Assembly: GCA_021780585.1 (NCBI GenBank)
Contig: JAJXYM010000202.1
Span: 1-11,432, forward strand
Source: Deltaproteobacteria bacterium
Lineage (GTDB): Bacteria; Desulfobacterota; Binatia; Binatales; Binataceae
Direction of reading: 5' to 3'
DNA length: 11,432 bases
Below are positions 1 through 5,579 of the stretch, piece by piece (within the stretch, counting starts at the first letter, position 1; each line of letters starts with the position of its first letter). The notes below the pieces were generated by a model, which made no database searches, was not told where the DNA came from, and saw nothing but the letters and a program-made list of their open reading frames with translations. The position numbers were made by a program, and so were the translations under genes.

Positions 1-1026
1 GCCGCCGGTAATCGCGATCAGCGCGCCCGAACCGCCCTCGATCAGGTAGCGCACCGCGCCGTAGCCGAGCGTGCGGGTGTATTCGGTGTCGAACGGCACC
101 GGCTTGGCGCATCGCAGTTCGTAGCCAATATCCTTGGCGACGACGTTGGCCGCGACTCCGACCTGCTTCAGACCCTCGCGCACGCCCTCACGCAGCAGCG
201 CGCCAAGGGGAATGTCGGCGAGCCGGATATGGCCGTAGGCGTCGCGTTCGAGGCCGGCCGCCGCCGGCAGGGTGGCGGGATCTAGCCGTTCCGCGATTCC
301 CTCGGCGACGATCGCGACGCCGTTGTCATGGCCCATCGAGGCGCGCTTGACGATCGCGCCGACGATGGTGTCGACGACCAGCGAAAAATCGAAGCGTTCG
401 CCGCGAAATTCCTCGGGAATCACGGCCAGCGTCGCGCCCGCCGACTTGCACATGCTGAGCGCCAGCGAGCCCGCCTTGCGCCCCATCGAGACCGCCAGAT
501 ACCAACGGCCGGTAGTGCGCGCATCCTCCATCAGCGACTCGATAATCGCGGCGCCCATGGTGCGCGCGGTCTCGAAGCCGAAGGTCGGCGCGTTTTCAGG
601 TAGCGGCAAATCGTTGTCGATCGTCTTGGGCACCGTCGCGACGCCGATTCGGCCGCGCGCCCGCTCCGCGATCTGCGCCGCGCCGTAAGTCGTGTCGTCG
701 CCGCCGATACATAGCAGGTAGCGCACGCGCAGCCGGGTCAGCGTCTCGATCACCTTCTGCAGCGTCGCTTCGTCGCGGGCGGGATTGGTCCGCGAGGTGC
801 GCAGCACGGAACCACCAGTGGAATGGATGCGGCTTACGTCGGCGATGCGCAAATCGACCGTATGGGCGGTGTCGCCTTCGACCAGCCAGCGGTAACCGTC
901 GCGCAGCCCGATCACGCGCAGGCCGCAATTGATCGCCTCGATCGCGGCGGAGGCGATCACGCCGTTGATGCCGGGCGCGGGACCGCCGCCGACCAGGATC
1001 GCCAGAACCGGAAGACCGTCGCTCAT
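1..1026 (-). CDS. pfp: 6-phosphofructokinase, PPi-dependent (group III) type, C-terminus cut by window edge
   Basis: Phosphorylates fructose 6-phosphate to fructose 1,6-bisphosphate in the cytoplasm; the PPi form is reversible and serves both glycolysis and gluconeogenesis. The reading frame is open from an ATG at 1026 to base 1, giving 342 residues with no stop, so the end of the protein lies outside the window. The N-terminal glycine loop GGGPAPGIN is at residues 13-21, GGDDT at 108-112, PKTIDND at 133-139, MGRKAG at 181-186 and PEE at 204-206. In this family an Asp as the fourth residue of GGDDT and the Lys before TIDND mark pyrophosphate rather than ATP as phosphoryl donor; ATP enzymes have GGDGS and GTIDND. 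The late stretch ELRCAKPVPFD (303-313) and LGYGAVRYL (320-328) is typical of group III PFKs. GAGAGG lies 5 nt before the ATG. Donor specificity is inferred from motif only. Confidence 0.93.
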   Translation of the reverse strand, partial: MSDGLPVLAILVGGGPAPGINGVIASAAIEAINCGLRVIGLRDGYRWLVEGDTAHTVDLRIADVSRIHSTGGSVLRTSRTNPARDEATLQKVIETLTRLRVRYLLCIGGDDTTYGAAQIAERARGRIGVATVPKTIDNDLPLPENAPTFGFETARTMGAAIIESLMEDARTTGRWYLAVSMGRKAGSLALSMCKSAGATLAVIPEEFRGERFDFSLVVDTIVGAIVKRASMGHDNGVAIVAEGIAERLDPATLPAAAGLERDAYGHIRLADIPLGALLREGVREGLKQVGVAANVVAKDIGYELRCAKPVPFDTEYTRTLGYGAVRYLIEGGSGALIAITGG

Positions 1027-1152
1027 CGCAAACCTCTCGTCTTTTCTCAACTACCACGAGCGCGCCAGCGAGCGAATACGGCCGCGCCGGCGCCGTCCAG
1101 CCGCCGCCGGCGCGTGACCGTGCGCGCGTGAAGTAAGTTCCGCTACATGCCG

Positions 1153-1200
1153 ACCGAACGGTTAATTCGTCTCCGCTTAATTCCCGCCTAACCGAGCGGT
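1153..1200. promoter_or_regulatory. paired palindromes ACCG-N2-CGGT in the pfp/pstS divergent intergenic region
   Basis: Between the phosphofructokinase (starts at 1026, minus) and pstS (starts at 1277, plus) two copies of the same palindrome occur: ACCGAACGGT at 1153-1162 and ACCGAGCGGT at 1191-1200, centres 38 bp apart. TTAATTC is repeated at 1162-1168 and 1177-1183 between them. The region 1160-1220 is AT-richer than its surroundings and includes TAAAAT at 1214-1219, a possible -10 element for pstS with no good -35 hexamer. A convincing PhoB box (two CTGTCAT-like repeats in 11-bp phase) is not visible; only a lone CTGTCT half-match at 1209-1214. Function as an operator is inference. Confidence 0.4.
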
Positions 1201-1276
1201 AACAAACGCTGTCTAAAATCGCCCAAGCGAAGTTTGGAAGAATCCGCACGGAACCAGGCTCGCCAGAGGAGGAACG

Positions 1277-2317
1277 ATGGCAAAGGCAAGGAAATTTCTC
1301 GCGCTGGGGATGCTCGCACTGCTCGCCCTGGGACGTCCCGCCGCGGCCCGCGCGCAGATGCTGATCAACGGCGCCGGCTCGACCTTCGGCTACCCAATCT
1401 ATTCCAAATGGTTCGACGCCTACACCAAGGTCGATCCCGGCGCGCGCTTCAACTACCAGTCCATCGGCTCCGGCGGCGGCATCATGATGCTGCGCAACCA
1501 GACGGTCGAAATCGGCGCCAGCGACGCCCCCCTGTCGGACGTCCAGGAGAAGCAGATGCCCGCGCCGGTGCTGCATTTTCCCTCGGTGCTGGGCGCGGTC
1601 GTGATGATGTACAACCTGCCGGAAGTCACGGTTCCGATAAAGCTGAGCGGGCCGGTAATCGCCGACATCTACCTCGGCAAGGTCGCCAAATGGTCCGACC
1701 CTGAAATCACCAGGCTCAATCCGGGCGTGACTTTCCCGGACAAGGCGATCGTAACCGTCCATCGCTCGGAAGGCAGCGGCACGACCTACATTTTCGCCGA
1801 TTATTTGAGCAAGGTCAGCTCCGAATGGGCCAAACAGGTCGGCAAGGGAACGTCGCTGCGATGGCCGGCCGGGCTGGGCGGCAAGGGCAGCGAGGGCGTG
1901 ACCGGCCTGGTCCAGCAGACGCCTGGCGCCTTCGGCTACGTCGAGCTGACTTACGCGCTGGCCAACAAGATTCCGTTCGCAACGGTCGAAAATCACGACG
2001 GCAAATGGATCGTTCCGAGCCTCGCCGGGGTCACCGCCGCGGCGGCCGGAGCCGCCGTCAACATGCCGGCCGATTTCCGCGTCTCGATCACCGACGCGCC
2101 CGGCGCGGCCTCGTATCCGATTTCCTCTTTTACCTGGCTGCTGGTTTACAAGACCCAAACCGACAAAGCCCGCGGCGCGGCGACCATCAAGTTTCTCAAA
2201 TGGGCGCTGACCGACGGCCAGAAATACGCCGCCGCGCTCTTCTACGCGCCGCTGCCGAAAGCGGTGGTGAAGAAGGAGCTCGCGCAGCTTGGCGAAATCA
2301 CCATACCGGCCAATTAA
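1277..2317 (+). CDS. pstS: PstS, periplasmic phosphate-binding protein of the Pst ABC transporter
   Basis: Binds inorganic phosphate in the periplasm and delivers it to the PstCAB permease. The 346-residue product has the usual family length. It starts with a Sec signal peptide (hydrophobic core about residues 7-19, probable cleavage ARA|Q at 26/27). The phosphate-binding elements are visible: GAGSTF at 32-37, SIGSGGG at 62-68, SDAPL at 82-86 and HRSEGSGTT at 162-170. AGAGGAGG at 1265-1272 precedes the ATG with good spacing and fixes the start. It is the first gene of a probable four-gene unit with a small exported protein, a porin and a BamE-like protein. No pstC, pstA, pstB or phoU is in the window, which is unusual next to pstS; the permease must be elsewhere or this is an accessory binding protein. 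Family assignment is firm; exclusive phosphate specificity is inferred from family. Confidence 0.95.
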   Translation: MAKARKFLALGMLALLALGRPAAARAQMLINGAGSTFGYPIYSKWFDAYTKVDPGARFNYQSIGSGGGIMMLRNQTVEIGASDAPLSDVQEKQMPAPVLHFPSVLGAVVMMYNLPEVTVPIKLSGPVIADIYLGKVAKWSDPEITRLNPGVTFPDKAIVTVHRSEGSGTTYIFADYLSKVSSEWAKQVGKGTSLRWPAGLGGKGSEGVTGLVQQTPGAFGYVELTYALANKIPFATVENHDGKWIVPSLAGVTAAAAGAAVNMPADFRVSITDAPGAASYPISSFTWLLVYKTQTDKARGAATIKFLKWALTDGQKYAAALFYAPLPKAVVKKELAQLGEITIPAN

Positions 2318-2351
2318 CTCTGTCGCCAAATCCATCAGTGAGGTGAATGCG

Positions 2352-2678
2352 ATGGTAACTCCAGTCAGTAATCGAATCCGGCGATTCGCATGGTTTTCAA
2401 CGGCGGCCGCGGCCCTGCTGATCGCGGGATGCGCGGCCACCACGCTGGCGCAATCGACGCCGAAGCCGGCAATCGCGTCCGCGCCGGCCGATCCGCCGCT
2501 CAAGACCGCGGAGGGCGACCCGGCCGCTCGCGCGGCCCGTAACGTCCCGCCGCCCAAGGTCCAAAATTGCGCGGTAGTCACTATCTCGACTCCCGTGAAG
2601 TACGCCTGCAACGGCAAGGTCTACACCAACTACGAACTGCAACATCTCCGTGAAAAGTGGGAGGCATCGAATAAATGA
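2352..2678 (+). CDS. small exported protein (possible lipoprotein) with a conserved-looking Cys pair, unknown function
   Basis: I do not recognise a named family. The start at 2352 is supported by GTGAGGTGA at 2338-2345; a longer frame reaches back to 2289 but overlaps the end of pstS and would add a tail before the signal peptide. The 108-residue product has a positive N-terminus (RIRR at 8-11), a hydrophobic segment at about 14-26 and LIAGC at 23-27, which reads as a lipobox. ATTLA|Q a few residues on (cleavage 33/34) offers an alternative signal peptidase I site. Residues 35-70 are Pro/Ala-rich and probably unstructured. The C-terminal 38 residues look folded, with Cys73 and Cys86 that could form a disulfide in the periplasm and a CNGKVYTNYEL segment at 86-96. 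It sits 34 nt after pstS. A role with PstS or the porin is suggested only by position. Confidence 0.72.
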   Translation: MVTPVSNRIRRFAWFSTAAAALLIAGCAATTLAQSTPKPAIASAPADPPLKTAEGDPAARAARNVPPPKVQNCAVVTISTPVKYACNGKVYTNYELQHLREKWEASNK

Positions 2679-2749
2679 GTAACCGGTCCTTGGGGTCCGA
2701 AGCGGCGGGAGGAGAACGGCCGCGGGCGCGCAATGGCGTTATCGCCGAA

Positions 2750-2780
2750 GGCGCGCGGACGCTGGGAGCGTCCGCGCGTC
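2750..2780 (+). repeat. strong GC hairpin in the leader of the porin gene
   Basis: CGCGCGGACGCT at 2752-2763 and AGCGTCCGCGCG at 2767-2778 are perfect 12-bp complements around a GGG loop. A G-U and a further G-C pair (2751/2779, 2750/2780) can extend the stem to 14 bp. It lies in the 149-nt gap between the 108-residue protein and the porin, about 48 nt before the porin ATG. There is no T-run after it, so it is not a classical terminator; it could protect or process the mRNA, or attenuate transcription between genes. The structure is seen in the sequence, the role is inferred. Confidence 0.6.
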
Positions 2781-2827
2781 GGCGCGTGGTAGCCGGCCAT
2801 CTGCTTCGATATTTCTGGAGTTACCGA

Positions 2828-4513
2828 ATGAAACGAGCCACTGGCCTGACGATTGCGATCGCGGGCTTATCACAAATCCTGATAGCTCTCGTCGGAGCGC
2901 CCGGCCTGGCGCGCGCGCAAACCGGGCCTGACGGTTCCGGGTCGATGAGCGTGACCTCCGGAGGCTACATGCCAATCGGCGTCGGCTCCGGCGGCGCCGC
3001 CACGCCGATCACGCTCTGGACCGATCCGGCGACCGGACAGGTGTTCACTCGTCCGGGTCCGGGACGCTCGCCCCTGCAGCTGCCGGTCGCGACCCGGCAA
3101 AACCAGGACGACCTGCTAAACCAGTTGCACCAGCAGGAGCTGAAGACCGCCCAGCTCCAGCAGCAGATGCAGACGATCGAGCCTGCGTGGGAAGACTACG
3201 TCAGCAGCTTCAAAAACAAAGTCAGTATCGGCGGACAGTTCTGGGGCGACTGGTCGATGTATACACATACCAGTTGGGGCCCGCAGTTGCTCACCCAGGT
3301 CAATCCTCCTGGTCCGGGTAACAACCTCTACAACTCTTTCGATATTACGCGCGCGTATATCAACATTTTCTTCAACCCGACTTCGGATTGGACGCTGCGC
3401 CTCACTCCGAACATCTACCGGACGCTGGGAACCACGGCCAACCAGGGCTATGGCAAAACCGGCGGCATCGGCAGCGACCTCCAGGGCGATCTCGGCTACC
3501 GCCTGAAATACGGCTATGTGCAGTGGAACACGCCGTTCAAGAACATGGACGTGGCGCCAATCAAGAACGACGTAATCGTCCTTGGCCAGCAGCCGCAACC
3601 GCTCACCGCCTGGGAGGAAGATCTGTACGGCTACCGGTTCGTCAATCTGACGACCTGGAACATGAGCATGGCCTCGACGTTCCCGGGCGTCAGCGTTCAG
3701 GGTCCGATTACTTTCGGCCCTGAAAATCTGCAATATATCGATTACAATATCGGGGCCTTCGACAACGCCAGCTTCCACGCTCTGGAACAGACCAACACCA
3801 AGGAAGTGATGGGACGCATTTCAGCGTATCCGTTCGGCGCGCGTTGGCGTTTTGACGGCCTTGGCCTGACCACCTTTTACGATTACGGATACGGCAATGT
3901 GACGCCCGACATCGCGAACATCCCGACCGTCCTCAAGGGTCCGAACGCGGAAATTGAGCGGCTGGCGGAGATTGTCCACTACACCACCGACACCTGGCAG
4001 CTCGCCTTCGAGTACGATTGGGGCCGCAACGCCTGGAGTCCCGGCAACATGTTCTCCGGCTCCGGTCCGGCGGCCGTTTTTGGCCAGGCGCCCAATCTTC
4101 CGCCGGCGGCGGCGCTCAACCAGGCGGCTTACGCCAACCTGGCCAACGCGCTGCTCAACAATGGCCGCGCCTATGAGCAGGGCTTCAATTTCTTCGGTCA
4201 TTACCATATCCCCGACACGAAATTCACGCTCTTCGGCTGGCTGGAGCAGTGGCAGGCGAATACCGGCGTCAAAAACAATCCCTTCGACTTCCAGCGTTTC
4301 ATTCTCGGCGTCGCGTACCAATACAATGAGTATCTGCGGTTCGCTCTCGACGAACAGGGGATCCTGTACTATCACAACCAGTACAATTTCCCGGTCACGT
4401 ATGCCGAAGAATTCAACTATACGTCGCCGAAGGGTTTCAAAGGCAAGACGATTCCGAATGTCGTTCTGCCCGATATACACACGACCATGCTCAACCTCGA
4501 ATACGCGTTCTAG
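2828..4513 (+). CDS. outer-membrane beta-barrel porin (phosphate-selective porin O/P-like)
   Basis: Predicted to form a diffusion channel in the outer membrane. The 561-residue product has a signal peptide (hydrophobic core about 7-25, cleavage ARA|Q at 30/31), a Gly/Ser-rich linker to about 58, a DPATGQVFTRPGPGR segment at 66-80, a Gln-rich coiled-coil-like stretch at about 91-118, and then alternating amphipathic strands rich in Tyr, Trp and Phe to the end. FDITRAYINIFF at 171-182 and the later VLGQQPQP (251-258) plus WEED (262-265) are reminiscent of OprO/OprP-type porins. The last residues NLEYAF end in Phe, the usual BAM recognition signal. I chose ATG 2828 over an in-frame ATG at 2675 because the latter would bury the signal peptide behind 51 Arg-rich residues; TGGAG at 2816-2820 supports 2828. 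Its position after pstS suggests phosphate or another oxyanion as cargo, but specificity cannot be read from the sequence. Confidence 0.88.
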   Translation: MKRATGLTIAIAGLSQILIALVGAPGLARAQTGPDGSGSMSVTSGGYMPIGVGSGGAATPITLWTDPATGQVFTRPGPGRSPLQLPVATRQNQDDLLNQLHQQELKTAQLQQQMQTIEPAWEDYVSSFKNKVSIGGQFWGDWSMYTHTSWGPQLLTQVNPPGPGNNLYNSFDITRAYINIFFNPTSDWTLRLTPNIYRTLGTTANQGYGKTGGIGSDLQGDLGYRLKYGYVQWNTPFKNMDVAPIKNDVIVLGQQPQPLTAWEEDLYGYRFVNLTTWNMSMASTFPGVSVQGPITFGPENLQYIDYNIGAFDNASFHALEQTNTKEVMGRISAYPFGARWRFDGLGLTTFYDYGYGNVTPDIANIPTVLKGPNAEIERLAEIVHYTTDTWQLAFEYDWGRNAWSPGNMFSGSGPAAVFGQAPNLPPAAALNQAAYANLANALLNNGRAYEQGFNFFGHYHIPDTKFTLFGWLEQWQANTGVKNNPFDFQRFILGVAYQYNEYLRFALDEQGILYYHNQYNFPVTYAEEFNYTSPKGFKGKTIPNVVLPDIHTTMLNLEYAF

Positions 4514-4527
4514 GAACCCGGAGAGAG

Positions 4528-4911
4528 ATGAACCTCACAGAAAAATCGACAAACGGACGCGTTGGCGGGAACGCCCGCGTTGGCGCGGACCGCACGATTG
4601 CGGCCGCGCGGAAAACGGCCGCGATCGCCGTCGCCGCGGCGCTGCTGCTGGGATGGGCGGCGCCTAACTTAAGGGCCCAATCGTCCGGCGCGGCCGAAGG
4701 CTCCGCGCAGGCGGAGAGCGCGCCAAACGCCAGCAAATGGATCGGCATGACGATTCATCAACTGCAAAAGAAGCTCGGACAACCGACCTCTTCGCAGATG
4801 CTGCAGGAAACGACGGGCATGATGCTGATCTACGCGAAACCCGGCCAGACACACTATGTGTTTGAAACCGGGCCGGACGGCAAGGTCAGAAAAGCCGCGG
4901 TGATTCATTGA
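4528..4911 (+). CDS. small secreted protein with a BamE/SmpA-like fold, role unknown
   Basis: The 127-residue product has a long charged N-region (1-30), a hydrophobic core at about 31-45 and a probable signal peptidase I site at LRA|Q (50/51). The mature part starts with a Ser/Ala/Gly/Glu-rich linker (51-69), followed by a compact domain. Residues 71-127 show the pattern of BamE/SmpA/OmlA proteins: WIGMTIHQLQKKLGQP (71-86), an IYA strand near 101-103, and HYVFETGPDGKV (109-120). Canonical BamE is a lipoprotein; no lipobox is present here, so the protein should be soluble in the periplasm. GGAG at 4520-4523 precedes the ATG, 14 nt after the porin stop, so co-transcription with the porin is likely. 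The context suggests help in porin assembly or function, which is inference; the BamE-like call rests on pattern recognition only. Confidence 0.75.
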   Translation: MNLTEKSTNGRVGGNARVGADRTIAAARKTAAIAVAAALLLGWAAPNLRAQSSGAAEGSAQAESAPNASKWIGMTIHQLQKKLGQPTSSQMLQETTGMMLIYAKPGQTHYVFETGPDGKVRKAAVIH

Positions 4912-4917
4912 GCCGCC

Positions 4918-4955
4918 GGGCCGCCGGGCGGATACTCCGTTCGGCGGCCCGTTTT
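4918..4955 (+). terminator. intrinsic terminator closing the pstS-porin unit
   Basis: GGGCCGCCG at 4918-4926 pairs perfectly with CGGCGGCCC at 4942-4950. The stem continues inward through two G-U pairs and CGGA/TCCG to a TAC loop at 4933-4935, giving about 15 bp. GTTTTGTT follows immediately. It begins 6 nt after the stop of the BamE-like gene, so it marks the 3' end of the transcription unit that starts at pstS. Confidence 0.9.
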
Positions 4956-4968
4956 GTTCTGGCGGCGC

Positions 4969-5012
4969 GATTGCGAATCAAGCCTCGCGCCGGCCCCTCC
5001 TGATTCGCAATC
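4969..5012. promoter_or_regulatory. 12-bp perfect inverted repeat built from two GATT-N3-AATC sites
   Basis: GATTGCGAATCA (4969-4980) and TGATTCGCAATC (5001-5012) are perfect inverted copies with a 20-bp spacer. Each arm is itself a near-palindrome, GATT-N3-AATC, with centres 33 bp apart, about three helical turns. The pair sits between the terminator and the 116-residue lipoprotein gene, where its promoter should be. A further hairpin CCGCGCG-CGCA-CGCGCGG follows at 5012-5029. Operator function is inferred; a second, weak terminator stem is the alternative. Confidence 0.45.
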
Positions 5013-5048
5013 CGCGCGCGCACGCGCGGGGCCGCCGCTGGCCCGACC

Positions 5049-5399
5049 GTGATAAGCGACAGAATTCCCCGCTTGCGATCGATTTCGGCCGTCACGTTAT
5101 TTGCGCTCTCTTCATGCGTCGCCGCGGTCGCGCGTCAACCCGCCTATCCTCCTCCGCCGGGACTGTCTCCGGCGCGAGCGGCCGTGGTCGCCAAATTGGA
5201 ACGCGCCGAAGAAACCGACCTCGGCAATTCCCACGCCTGGAGCTGGAGCAATCCGATGTTGGATGTTCTGTATAATGAGAAGGCCCAGGAGGTGCGGGCG
5301 GTGATGCTCCGCGTCGAGGCGGGCGAGAACGTGCCGCGGGAACAAATCGATCACGCCCTGGACAACTCGGCGCTCCGCGGTCTCGGCGGTTACCCGTAA
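5049..5399 (+). CDS. small predicted lipoprotein, unknown function
   Basis: I do not recognise a family. The 116-residue product begins at GTG 5049; no clear Shine-Dalgarno sequence is visible and an in-frame TTG at 5073 is an alternative start. A short hydrophobic stretch SAVTLFALSSC (13-23) ends in a lipobox-like LSSC, so Cys23 would be the lipidated residue. A Pro-rich linker (YPPPPG, 33-38) follows. The remainder is predicted helical and charged, with a WSWSNPMLDVLYN segment at 64-76 and a hydrophilic C-terminus ending GLGGYP. The gene is separated from the upstream porin unit by a strong terminator and faces the converging dehydratase gene 180 bp on. Codon use and protein-like composition support it, but function is unknown. 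Confidence 0.6.
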   Translation: MISDRIPRLRSISAVTLFALSSCVAAVARQPAYPPPPGLSPARAAVVAKLERAEETDLGNSHAWSWSNPMLDVLYNEKAQEVRAVMLRVEAGENVPREQIDHALDNSALRGLGGYP

Positions 5400-5554
5400 C
5401 CGTCACGAACGGCGAAGGTATCCGGGAGTCGAAAAGGCGTTCAGTCAAAAAGGAATGCAAAGACGGACGCCCCAAGCGACCGCCGATCCGATCGCCTGGA
5501 GAGTTCGCAATAATAATGCGGATCGACGCCCCCTGCGGAGGCCGTTGCGCGTCA

Positions 5555-5571
5555 CGGCGTCGCGGACGCCG
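5555..5571. repeat. hairpin in the convergent gap between the lipoprotein and dehydratase genes
   Basis: CGGCGTC (5555-5561) pairs with GACGCCG (5565-5571) around a 3-nt loop, 8 nt beyond the stop of the minus-strand dehydratase. It may act as a terminator-like or 3' protective stem for that gene, but no T-run follows on either strand. The rest of 5400-5579 shows no gene. Confidence 0.3.
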
Positions 5572-5579
5572 CTTGCCTC

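Noticed and set aside
1200..1220. Pho box upstream of pstS
   Set aside because: Only a single CTGTCT half-match at 1209-1214; no second repeat in 11-bp phase, so not called.
2373..2388. CGAATC-N4-GATTCG inverted repeat early in the 108-residue gene
   Set aside because: It lies inside coding sequence for an Arg-rich signal peptide N-region and resembles the 4969-5012 sites only in part; likely coincidental.
596..2617. Open minus-strand frame of 673 codons across the PFK start, the intergenic region and pstS
   Set aside because: It overlaps two strongly supported genes on either strand, is Arg/Gly/Ala-rich with no family motif, and is explained by lack of stops in GC-rich antisense DNA.
2675..2827. 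In-frame ATG overlapping the previous stop (ATGA at 2675) as an alternative porin start, or a separate leader peptide
   Set aside because: It would add 51 Arg-rich residues ahead of a good signal peptide and read through a strong hairpin; 2828 has its own Shine-Dalgarno. A leader peptide cannot be excluded but nothing supports it.
3116..4480. Minus-strand frames of about 220 codons inside the porin (3116-3778 and 3821-4480)
   Set aside because: Complement of the porin coding strand; Val/Arg/Glu-rich, no start signal, no motif.
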